A stretch of DNA of 24,209 nt, from contig JBCDBL010000065.1 in the NCBI GenBank assembly GCA_039183635.1, forward strand, positions 1 through 24,209. The letters are read 5' to 3'. The stretch is from JBCDBL01 sp039183635 (GTDB lineage: Bacteria > Pseudomonadota > Alphaproteobacteria > Caulobacterales > Parvularculaceae). The notes under the pieces were generated by a model. The model did no database searches. It worked only from the letters and a program-made list of their open reading frames with translations, and was not told the origin of the DNA. This document shows, piece by piece, positions 1 through 7,291 of the stretch (position 1 is its first letter; every line of letters begins with the position of its first letter). A program made the position numbers and the translations under genes.

Positions 1-152
1 CCGACCAGACAGCGAGGCTGTCCTTCGAAGAATGCAAGGAACCGGCTCCGCCGGAGTTGACGACGCGCCACGGTCTTACCGCCTTCATCAACACCGTGGA
101 TTTGAATGACATTCTTGGCGAGATCAACGCCGACTGTGCTAAGCTCTGACAT
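1..152 (-). CDS. IS110-family transposase, N-terminal fragment (cut by window edge)
   Basis: Fifty codons are visible, starting at the ATG complementary to 150-152. The protein begins MSELSTVGVDLAKNVIQIHG. The V-G-V-D-L-A-K segment with Asp10 is the first acidic residue of the RuvC-like DEDD catalytic domain of IS110/IS1111 transposases, which cut and rejoin DNA, in the IS110 group under guidance of a bridge RNA. The following residues, including E-G-G-K and R-R-x-L-R-R-S-R-F-L-A-F-F, also fit the family. A GGAG ribosome-binding site lies about 7 bases upstream, inside a long stem. The rest of the DEDD domain and the C-terminal serine domain are outside the window, so it is unknown whether the gene is intact. 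Confidence 0.88.
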   Translation of the reverse strand, partial: MSELSTVGVDLAKNVIQIHGVDEGGKTVARRQLRRSRFLAFFEGQPRCLV

Positions 153-226
153 GGATGGCTCCTTTTGCTCGGGACAATGACACCCTAACTATGGCGCAAT
201 GCGACGCCGGGAGCAGGAGCCATCCA
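152..226 (-). repeat. Long inverted repeat (stem) enclosing the transposase ribosome-binding site
   Basis: The arms TGGATGGCTCC (152-162) and GGAGCCATCCA (216-226) are perfectly complementary. The pairing continues as TGCTC (166-170) with GAGCA (211-215) across a 3-T bulge. This gives about 16 base pairs with a 40-base loop. In the transposase transcript the proximal arm contains the GGAG ribosome-binding site and the A of the start codon, so a transcript that includes both arms would hide the start. It could equally be a subterminal recombination repeat or part of a bridge-RNA fold. Confidence 0.75.
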
Positions 227-252
227 CACCATCAATTGAAGAAGAGACGCTT

Positions 253-297
253 TAGAGCACGTCGTCTGCGAAATCCGATTAAATGAAACGTGCCCTA
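253..297. repeat. Small palindromic repeat, copy A
   Basis: The arms are TAGAGCACGT (253-262) and ACGTGCCCTA (288-297), complementary at 9 of 10 positions, around a 25-base AT-richer centre. The right arm overlaps the ferredoxin stop codon (295-297). The same design with TAGAGCA-type arms recurs at 19045-19085. Short palindromes with arms of the type AGAGCA...TGCTCT are, from general knowledge, dispersed intergenic repeats in many alphaproteobacteria. It could act as a transcript-end stem for the ferredoxin mRNA, but there is no T-run. Confidence 0.5.
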
Positions 298-615
298 GCC
301 CTGAAACTCAGGCAACCTAACGATAAGGCCGTCAAGCTCGTCGGAGATTTTAATCTGACAAGACAGCCGGCTCGTCTCCTGACGCTCTTGGGCGAAGTCC
401 AGCATGCTTTCTTCCATCGCGCTCGCGCCGCCGGTTTTCTCAAACCAGTCGGCCTCCACATAGACATGGCACGTGGCGCAGGCGCACGCGCCGCCACAAT
501 CCGCATCTATCCCAGGGACGAGGTTTTTCACCGCCGCCTCCATCACGGACAAGCCGGCGTCGGCCTCCACGGTATGCTCTTCGCCGGAATGTTCGATGTA
601 GGTGATTTTCGCCAT
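295..615 (-). CDS. [2Fe-2S] ferredoxin, adrenodoxin/putidaredoxin type
   Basis: A 106-residue soluble electron carrier of the vertebrate-type/ISC-like [2Fe-2S] ferredoxin family. The cluster ligands fit C-x5-C-x2-C plus a distal Cys: Cys40, Cys46, Cys49 (in CATCHVYV) and Cys86 (in RLSCQI). Cys44 is an extra cysteine between the ligands. The length is normal for the family. It starts at ATG 613-615, 51 bases downstream of the reductase stop, so the two are probably co-transcribed. Such ferredoxins pass electrons from an NADH-dependent reductase to cytochrome P450s or other oxygenases. The housekeeping ISC ferredoxin is a possible alternative, but hscA/hscB are absent and a putidaredoxin-reductase homologue is adjacent, which favours the P450-partner reading. 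Its stop codon lies in palindromic repeat A next to the insertion sequence. Confidence 0.93.
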   Translation of the reverse strand: MAKITYIEHSGEEHTVEADAGLSVMEAAVKNLVPGIDADCGGACACATCHVYVEADWFEKTGGASAMEESMLDFAQERQETSRLSCQIKISDELDGLIVRLPEFQG

Positions 616-666
616 AGCTCGCAGACAACTCTTTCTTATCGTGTGTGTGAAATGGAAGATAACATG

Positions 667-1887
667 CTAAATTAGGTCCTTGAGGGGAACATCGGGATCT
701 TTAAGACGTTCGGGGGCAGGCGTGGCGCCCGCCGCAATCAGCGCTTTTGATCCTAAAAACTCCGCAGGCGCGTTGACGGCGTCTGTGGCGATAAGGCGGC
801 CTTTTTTGAGGTAAAACACGGCGAAGCTGCGCGCATCGGGCGCGCCGCGCACCACGGCCTCGTCATATCCCGCCGACACGCCCTGGGTTTGCAGCTTTAG
901 ATCGTATTGGTCGGACCAGAACCAGGGCACCTGGCTGTAGGGCTTTTCCTTACCGCAAATATGAGCCGCCGCAGTCTTCGCCTGCTCCAAAGCATTGTGT
1001 ACGGATTCAAGCCTCATGCGCCGATCGTAAATCGGATTAAAATGGTTGGCGCAGTCTCCGATGGCGTAAACGTCGCGATGAGAGGTTTGCGCAAACTCAT
1101 TGGTGTCAATCCCATTCGATACAACGAGGCCGGCTTCGGCCGCGATTTCCGCGTTCGGCAAAATGCCGATGCCGACAATGACGAGATCGGCGGGCGTCTC
1201 TTCGCCGCCGTCGAGGACGCAGGCGCGCACGCAGCCGTCTTCGACGGCGATCTCGGACACGCGGGCGCCAAGACGGATATCGACCCCAGCGTCCCTGTGG
1301 ACATCTTGGTAAAATGCGGACACCTCCGGCCCCGCCACCCGGGCAAGCACGCGATCCTCCGCCTCAAGAACAGTGACCTCAAGTCCCATTTTGCGGGCGA
1401 CCGCCGCGGCCTCCAGGCCGATATAGCCGCCGCCAACCACCACAAGGCGGGCGCCTTCCCGGAACCGGGCCTGAATGCCGCGCACGTCGTCGATGGTGCG
1501 CAGATAATACACCCCGTCGCAATCCGCCCCCGGACACGTCAAACGCCGCACACGGGCGCCCGTGGCGAGAATCAGCTTGTCGAAACGATGCGCTTCACCA
1601 TTTTTCGCGTGAACCGTTTTGGCTTCAAGGTCGAGGGAGGCGATCTCGGCCTCTAAAACACGGTCAACATCATGCTGGGCGTAAAAAGCTTCAGGCTTTA
1701 AAAACAGGCGCTCATACTCCAGATCGCCGGACAAAAACCCCTTGGACAGAGGAGGGCGCTGATAGGGCAGGTAGGCTTCTTCTCCCGCCATCACGATATG
1801 GCCGGGCCACTTGAACTGCCGCAGAGAGGCCGCCGCCTGACCGCCGGCGTGGCCTGCGCCGACTATAACTACCGTTTCTTCACTCAA
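667..1887 (-). CDS. NADH-dependent ferredoxin reductase (putidaredoxin/rhodocoxin reductase family)
   Basis: A 406-residue FAD flavoprotein that moves electrons from NAD(P)H to a [2Fe-2S] ferredoxin, most likely the one encoded next to it. The FAD-binding Rossmann motif VGAGHAG is at residues 9-15. The ATG segment is LILATGARVR near 105-114. The NAD(P) motif GGGYIG is at 152-157 and is followed by acidic Glu175 in VTVLEAEDR, which usually means a preference for NADH. The second FAD motif YAIGDCA is at 274-280. The Y-Q-R-P-P-L-S-K segment (42-49) is typical of the CamA/ThcD/BphA4 group. Translation starts at TTG (complement of 1885-1887), preceded by AAAGGAAAG. The gene is divergent from tsaE across 84 bases. 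A P450 or dioxygenase partner is not present in this window. Confidence 0.92.
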   Translation of the reverse strand: MSEETVVIVGAGHAGGQAAASLRQFKWPGHIVMAGEEAYLPYQRPPLSKGFLSGDLEYERLFLKPEAFYAQHDVDRVLEAEIASLDLEAKTVHAKNGEAHRFDKLILATGARVRRLTCPGADCDGVYYLRTIDDVRGIQARFREGARLVVVGGGYIGLEAAAVARKMGLEVTVLEAEDRVLARVAGPEVSAFYQDVHRDAGVDIRLGARVSEIAVEDGCVRACVLDGGEETPADLVIVGIGILPNAEIAAEAGLVVSNGIDTNEFAQTSHRDVYAIGDCANHFNPIYDRRMRLESVHNALEQAKTAAAHICGKEKPYSQVPWFWSDQYDLKLQTQGVSAGYDEAVVRGAPDARSFAVFYLKKGRLIATDAVNAPAEFLGSKALIAAGATPAPERLKDPDVPLKDLI

Positions 1888-1971
1888 GCCTGCTTTCCTT
1901 TCACCCGGGTCTTTTTTCTTTTCGAAAGGCTTTCTTGCCAGTCGAGACCGCCCGGGGCAAGTAAAGACCCT

Positions 1972-2433
1972 ATGGAGTTCTCAATTGAAATACCTCTATT
2001 AAATTCTACAGCAGCGACGGATCTCGGTGCGCGCCTCGCCCCTTTGCTGCGGCGCGGGGACGTGATTTGCCTTATCGGCGGCCTTGGCGCGGGCAAAACC
2101 ACCCTTGCGCGGGGCCTGATCCAGGCCCTCATCGGCCCGGAAGAGGAAGCCCCCAGCCCCACATTCACCCTGGTCCAGACCTACGACGCGCCGGATTTCA
2201 CCATTTGGCACTTCGATCTTTACCGTCTGGAAGGGCCGGAGGATGTATTGGAGTTGGGATGGGAGGATGCGGTGGAAACCGGGGCGGTCTTAGTGGAATG
2301 GCCCGATAGGCTTGGCTCTTATTATCCGGAAAAACGCCTTGAAATCGCCCTTATGGCGCGCGATGAGGGACGCGCCGCAACCCTGAACGGGAGCGTCGAT
2401 TGGACAGACAGACTAAAAACGCTGGCGCCGTAG
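1972..2433 (+). CDS. tsaE: tRNA N6-threonylcarbamoyladenosine biosynthesis ATPase TsaE
   Basis: A 153-residue P-loop ATPase that works with TsaB and TsaD to attach the threonylcarbamoyl group to A37 of ANN-decoding tRNAs (t6A). The Walker A motif is GGLGAGKTT at residues 36-44. The conserved APSPTFTLVQTY is at 60-71, HFDLYRL at 80-86 and VEWPDRL at 108-114, all family hallmarks. The ATG at 1972 gives the usual family length; upstream in-frame codons would add about 58 non-conserved residues overlapping the divergent reductase. It is the first gene of a plus-strand cluster, and its end overlaps the next gene by 34 bases, which suggests translational coupling. Confidence 0.95.
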   Translation: MEFSIEIPLLNSTAATDLGARLAPLLRRGDVICLIGGLGAGKTTLARGLIQALIGPEEEAPSPTFTLVQTYDAPDFTIWHFDLYRLEGPEDVLELGWEDAVETGAVLVEWPDRLGSYYPEKRLEIALMARDEGRAATLNGSVDWTDRLKTLAP

Positions 2434-3542
2434 AGACCGCCGAAACTGAACGGGACGCCCTCAGGGACGCCTTCGCACAAAAAGCGTGGGCCGGCGCGCA
2501 GAGCGCGCCCCTCGCCGTCGACGCCTCCACCCGCCGCTATTACCGCCTGCAGAAGGACGGCCGCAGCGCAGTTTTGATGGACGCCCCACCGGCGGCGGAA
2601 AGCGCGCCCTGCCCCCCGAACGCCGACGAAGCGACCCGCAAGGGGCTCGGCTACAACGCGCTCGCCCGCCTCGCCGGGCCGAACATGAACGCCTTCATCG
2701 CCCTGTCGGGCGCATTGCGGGCCGAAGGCCTCTCTGCGCCTGAGATTTTCGAGGCCGACCCGGACGCCGGCTTCGCCCTGATCGAAGACCTGGGCGATAC
2801 GCTTTACAGCCGCGCCATCTCCGCCGGCGCGGCCGAAGCGCCGCTTTATGAGAACGCCATAGACGCCCTGTCGCGCCTCCATAACATCGAGGCGCCGTCC
2901 GAGATCATAGACGACAGCGGCGCGCGCCACGCGCTGCTCGACTATGACGCGCCGGCGCTGACGGCGGAGGCGGACTTGCTGATCGACTGGTTCTGGCCGC
3001 GCATCCACGGGGACAAAGCCCCCGCCGCCGCCCGCGCCGCCTACCGCGCCGCCTGGGCCGACGCTTTGGAGGCGATGCGGCCCAAACGCGCCGTGATCGT
3101 CCTGCGCGATTTCCATGCGGACAATCTGTTGTGGCTTGAGGGCCGCAGCGGCGTCGCCCGCACCGGGGTCATCGATTTCCAGGACGCCTTACGCGGACAT
3201 CGCGCCTACGACATGGTCTCGCTCCTGGAAGACGCCCGCCGGGACGTCTCCCCCGCCCTCGCCGGGGCGATGCTGGAGCGGTACTGCCTGGCGGCCGCTG
3301 AAAAGGGCGCCTTCGATGAAGCGGGGTTCCGCGCCGGCTACGCCGCCCTCGGCGCCCAGCGCAACGCCAAGATACTCGGCATTTTCGCCCGCCTCGCCGA
3401 CCGCGACGGCAAACCCCATTACCTGAAATTCATGCCCAGGGTCTGGGCCCATTTCGAAAACGACCTGACGCATCCCCTGATGGCGAATCTAAAGGCGTGG
3501 ACGGACGAACATTTCCCGAAAGACAAACGGCCGACAGCTTAA
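2400..3542 (+). CDS. amgK: Sugar kinase AmgK (N-acetylmuramate/N-acetylglucosamine anomeric kinase), APH fold
   Basis: A 380-residue protein of the aminoglycoside-phosphotransferase fold. The catalytic loop R-D-F-H-A-D-N (residues 236-242) and the metal-binding I-D-F-Q-D-A (258-263) are both present, followed by the family segment R-A-Y-D-M-V-S-L-L-E-D-A-R. In Pseudomonas and other bacteria AmgK phosphorylates the anomeric position of MurNAc/GlcNAc. This feeds MurU and lets the cell recycle wall sugars, bypassing fosfomycin-sensitive de novo synthesis. The immediate downstream murU supports this role over antibiotic modification. The start is TTG at 2400, preceded by GGGAG and overlapping tsaE by 34 bases; no other ATG/GTG/TTG follows for more than 40 codons. 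Confidence 0.88.
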   Translation: MDRQTKNAGAVETAETERDALRDAFAQKAWAGAQSAPLAVDASTRRYYRLQKDGRSAVLMDAPPAAESAPCPPNADEATRKGLGYNALARLAGPNMNAFIALSGALRAEGLSAPEIFEADPDAGFALIEDLGDTLYSRAISAGAAEAPLYENAIDALSRLHNIEAPSEIIDDSGARHALLDYDAPALTAEADLLIDWFWPRIHGDKAPAAARAAYRAAWADALEAMRPKRAVIVLRDFHADNLLWLEGRSGVARTGVIDFQDALRGHRAYDMVSLLEDARRDVSPALAGAMLERYCLAAAEKGAFDEAGFRAGYAALGAQRNAKILGIFARLADRDGKPHYLKFMPRVWAHFENDLTHPLMANLKAWTDEHFPKDKRPTA

Positions 3543-3554
3543 GGAGCCCTTATC

Positions 3555-4316
3555 GTGATGACCATTGACGCCGCCATGGTGATGGCCGCCGGCCTCGGCA
3601 AGCGGATGCGGCCCCTGACCGAAACGCGCCCCAAGCCGCTGGTGGAGGCCGCGGGGAGGCCGCTCATCGATTACGCCTTGGAGCGCCTGGTGCAGGCCGG
3701 CGTGAAACGCGCCGTCGTCAACGTCCACTACCTCGCCGACCAGATCGAGGCGCATCTTGAGACCCGGACGCGGCCGGAGATTGTCATTTCCGACGAACGC
3801 GGAGAGTTGATGGATACCGGCGGCGGCCTCGTAAAGGCTGCGCCCCATCTCGGGCAAAACCCGATATTGTGCACCAACACCGACGCCATCCTTGCAGACG
3901 GCGAGGCCGGCGACGCCCTCGCCCGCCTCGCCGCCGCCTGGGACGACGACGCCATGGACGCGCTCCTTCTGCTGTGTCCGAAGGACGCGGCCAGCGGCTA
4001 TGACGGCGACGGCGATTTTCTATGTGGCGACGACGGCGGCCGCCTGCGGCGCCGGCCGCAACGCGGCGACGCGCCCTACGTTTTCACCGGCTGGCAAATC
4101 CTGCACCCGCGCCTGTGGGCCGATGCGCCGGAGGGGCCGTTCTCCACGAATCTGCTATGGAACAAGGCTGACGCCGCCGGTCGGCTCCACGGCTTGATTC
4201 ATGACGGGTTTTGGATGCATGTGGGCTCGCCGGACGGATTGAAGGAAGCGGAACGCCGACTTGACGCCCTCAAACACACCCCCAGCGGCCGCAGTGCAAA
4301 CCGCGGCGCCGCCTGA
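3555..4316 (+). CDS. murU: N-acetylmuramate 1-phosphate uridylyltransferase MurU
   Basis: A 253-residue nucleotidyltransferase that converts MurNAc-1-phosphate to UDP-MurNAc in peptidoglycan recycling, downstream of AmgK. The sugar-nucleotidyltransferase signature A-A-G-L-G-K-R-M-R-P-L-T is at residues 11-22, followed by R-P-K-P-L. The metal-binding Asp110 lies in CTNTDAIL, and HVGSPDGL near residues 222-229 is the usual C-terminal motif. The ribosome-binding site AAGGAG (3541-3546) overlaps the amgK stop codon. GTG 3555 and ATG 3558 are adjacent possible starts; spacing slightly favours GTG. A glucose- or mannose-1-phosphate transferase is a less likely alternative given the neighbour. Confidence 0.9.
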   Translation: MMTIDAAMVMAAGLGKRMRPLTETRPKPLVEAAGRPLIDYALERLVQAGVKRAVVNVHYLADQIEAHLETRTRPEIVISDERGELMDTGGGLVKAAPHLGQNPILCTNTDAILADGEAGDALARLAAAWDDDAMDALLLLCPKDAASGYDGDGDFLCGDDGGRLRRRPQRGDAPYVFTGWQILHPRLWADAPEGPFSTNLLWNKADAAGRLHGLIHDGFWMHVGSPDGLKEAERRLDALKHTPSGRSANRGAA

Positions 4317-7291
4317 CGCGCAAAAAAAGCGTCCAAAGGTCTATACGATCCCCGCGGGCCGGCCGTTTCTGAAAGATCTCGCCGCCGGGATTGCCGACAT
4401 GGCCGGCACCAGGACCGACCCCGCCGCCCTTGCCGACGCCCGCATTCTGTTGCCCACCCGCCGGGCAGCCCGCGCCCTCGCCGAGGCATTTGTTGAGACC
4501 TCAGGCGCCAAAGCCATCCTTGCGCCCCGCATCGACACCCTCGCCGATGTCGACGGGGAGGCGATGGCGCTCGAGGCCGCGCCCGCCGCCTATGACGACA
4601 TCGCCGCGCCGCCGCCCGCGGACCCGCTGCGCCGGCGGTTCCTCCTCGCCCGCCTCATCGCCGCCCGGGACGAAACGTTAAGCGGGGCCGGCGCCTTCGC
4701 CCTCGCCGACGATCTGGCAAGGCTACTCGACAGTATCTATACGGAAAATGTCGACATCTCGAAATTCCGCGCCATCGTCCCCGACGCCTATGCGGAGCAC
4801 TGGGCGCAATCCGTGGAATTCCTCACCATCGTCACGGACATGTGGCCCGCCATCCTCGCCGAGGACGGCCGCGCCGATCCTGCTAAACGCCAGCGGGACC
4901 TCATCACCGCCCGCGCGGACCTCTGGGCCGCGGCGCCGCCGCAAGGCCTCGTGGTCGCGGCGGGCTCCACCGGCTCCGCCCCGGCGACGCGCCGCCTGTT
5001 GAAGGCTGTCGCCTGCGCGCCCCGGGGCGCCGTCGTCCTGCCCGGCCTTGACCTCGCCCTCGACGCCGCGGCCTGGGAGCAGATCGACGATCCCCACCCC
5101 CAGAAAGGTTTGAAGCGGCTTCTGAAAAACCTTGGTGTCGAACGCGAAGACGTGCGCCTGTGGCCGGGAACGCCCGAGGCCGCCGACACCAAGGCGCCGC
5201 GCCCAATGCTGATCTCCGCCGCCCTGCGCCCGGCGGAGGCGACGGACGATTGGCGCGACATCGTCGCCCGACTGTCCGAAGACGAAGCTTTGCTGGACGC
5301 CAGCCTGGAGGGCCTGTCCCTCGTCACCGCGAAGGACGAGCGGGAGGAGGCGGGCGCCGTCGCCCTGATGATGCGCGAGGCGCTGGAGACGCCGGGCCGC
5401 ACCGCCATGCTGGTGACGCCGGACCGCAATCTCGCCCGGCGCGTCTCGGCCGCCCTCGCCCGCTGGGGCGTCGCGGTGGACGATTCGGCCGGACGCCCCC
5501 TGTCGGGAACAGAGGTCGGGGCGTTTTTGCGCCTCATCGCCCGTCTCGCCGTCGATCCTTCCGACCCCGTCTTATTGATGAGCGTCTTGAAGCACCCCCT
5601 CGCCGCCCTCGGGCGCCCCCGCGCCGCCTTGCTGGCCGAGGCCAGAACCTTCGAACGCCGGGTTTTGCGCAAGCCCCGCCCCGGCCCCGGCGCGCAAGGG
5701 TGGCGCCAGGCTTTAAACCAAGCCGGCGAGGATCAACCGGCGCTCCACAAACTCCTCGATGACCTCGACGCCGCCCTTGCGCCGCTGTCCAGCCTCGCCG
5801 CAAGCGGGGAGACGCGCCTCGCCGCCCTCGCCGAGGCTCACGCCGCGGCGGCGGAGGCGTTCGCCGCCACCGATGAAACAACGGGGGCGAACAGGCTGTG
5901 GGTCTATGAAGACGGAGAAGCGGCCGCCGACCTCCTCGCCCGCACCGCCGCCGAAGGTAAAAGCGCCCCGGCGACATCGGGCGCCGCTTACCCCGCCCTG
6001 TTCGACCAGCTTTCGGAAACCGTCAGCATCCGCCCAAGGGGCGGCGTCCATCCGCGCCTGTCGATCCTCGGTCCCCTGGAAGCGCGCCTTCAGCAGGCGG
6101 ATCTTGTCATCCTCGGCGGTCTCAACGAAGGGGCCTGGCCCACGGAAGCGCGGCTTGATCCGTTTTTGTCGCGGCCCATGCGCGCCGCCCTCGGCCTGCC
6201 GTCGTTGGAACGCAAAATCGGCCTCGCCGCCCACGATTTTTCAGAACACGCCGCCGCTCCGGCTGTGGCCCTTGTGCGCGCGGCAAAGTCCGGCGGCGCT
6301 CCCACGACGCCCTCCCGGTGGCTGCTGCGCCTCACAAATATTCTCGACAAGCTGGGCCGCCTCCAGGGCGTCGACCGCAGTACGGAGCTCAGCGCCTGGC
6401 TCGCCGCCCTCGACGCCGCGCCGTCCTATGCGCCTTGCACGCCCCCGCGCCCGGCCCCGCCGGTGGCGGCGCGTCCCCGGGTGCTGTCCGTCACCGACAT
6501 CGAAACCCTCGCCCGGGACCCCTACGCCATCTACGCCAGACGGATTCTGGGGCTGCGGAGGCTCGACCCTCTGAACGCCGATTTCGAAGCCCGCCTGCGC
6601 GGCACGATGCTGCATGATATTTTCGAAACGTTCAGTACAAATTACAAATCAACATTGCCGGCGGACGCGCGGGACCAGCTCGACCGTCTCGCACACGGCG
6701 CGCTCCACGCCCTCGGCCTTGACGCCGCCGACATCGCGTTCTGGCGTCCGCGCCTCGCCGCCAGCCTTGACTGGTTCGCCGCCTTTGAGGACGACGCCCG
6801 GGCCGAAGGGGCGCCGGCGCTTCTGGAAGACAGCGGCGCTTTTGAGATCGACGCTCCCGCCGGCGCATTCCGCATCACCGCCAGGGCCGACCGCATCGAT
6901 CGCCTGAACGCCGGCGGGTACGCCGTATACGACTACAAGCTGGGCGCCCCGCCCACGAAAGACATGGTCGCCGCCGGCTTCAGCCCGCAGCTCACCCTGG
7001 AGGCGCTGATCGCCGAGGCCGGGGGGGTTCGCGGGACTGCCCGGGGACTATGTGGAAAAGCTCAGCTACCTCCATATCGGCGTACGCGAAAGCGTCATCG
7101 CGGGCCCCGGCGAGGTGCGCCGGATGCTGGAGCTCGCCCGCCGGGGCGTCGCCGACCTCATCGCATCCTATGACGATCCGAAAGCTCCCTATCTGTCCCA
7201 GCCCCGGCCGCAGTTCCAGAACGCCTACGGCGATTACGATCATCTGGCCCGCCGCAAGGAATGGGCCGCCGCCGCGGGGGAGGAGGCATGA
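4261..7291 (+). CDS. addB: Double-strand break repair protein AddB, interrupted by a +1 frameshift at a G7 run
   Basis: AddB forms with AddA the helicase-nuclease that resects double-strand breaks for RecA. Family features include the N-terminal VYTIPAGRPFL, the inactivated helicase core, and a C-terminal RecB-type nuclease with A-D-R-I-D (876-880) and D-Y-K (891-893), followed by PQLTLEAL. As read, the first frame runs to a stop at 7171-7173 and gives a 970-residue product whose tail is unrelated after residue 922. The native C-terminus (GFAGLPGDYVEKLSY... to YGDYDHLARRKEW) continues in another frame to 7291. Six instead of seven G at 7021-7027 would restore one frame of about 1009 residues. 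That frame ends in an ATGA overlap with addA, as expected for an operon. The start is TTG 4261 or GTG 4294; both overlap or abut murU and the choice is unsure. Confidence 0.9.

Larger units (their letters stand above)
1..250 (-). mobile_element. IS110-family insertion sequence, 5' part only
   Basis: The window opens inside an insertion sequence whose transposase reads leftward off the edge. Only the transposase 5' end and its upstream non-coding end are present. The outer boundary is not marked by terminal inverted repeats, which the IS110 family lacks or has only subterminally. I place it between the end of the stem at 226 and the palindromic repeat that begins at 253, so 250 is approximate. 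In this family the non-coding end can encode the bridge RNA (IS110 group) or carry subterminal inverted repeats (IS1111 group). Which group this one belongs to cannot be decided from 250 bases. Confidence 0.8.

Noticed and set aside
283..675. Plus-strand open frame across the ferredoxin gene
   Set aside because: The opposite strand encodes a clear ferredoxin with all cluster ligands; no ribosome-binding site or family motif in the plus frame.
2400..3542. Aminoglycoside resistance phosphotransferase
   Set aside because: The fold is shared, but the murU neighbour and conserved housekeeping cluster indicate a wall-sugar kinase.
3555..4316. Glucose-1-phosphate thymidylyltransferase as identity of the nucleotidyltransferase
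   Set aside because: The short length, motif pattern and adjacency to amgK fit MurU better.
4788..5672. Minus-strand open frame of 294 codons opposite addB
   Set aside because: Arginine/serine-rich low-complexity translation with no start context; explained by codon bias of addB.
7021..7027. Programmed -1 ribosomal frameshift in addB
   Set aside because: The run of G would support slippage, but the native C-terminus is in the frame reached by +1, not -1.
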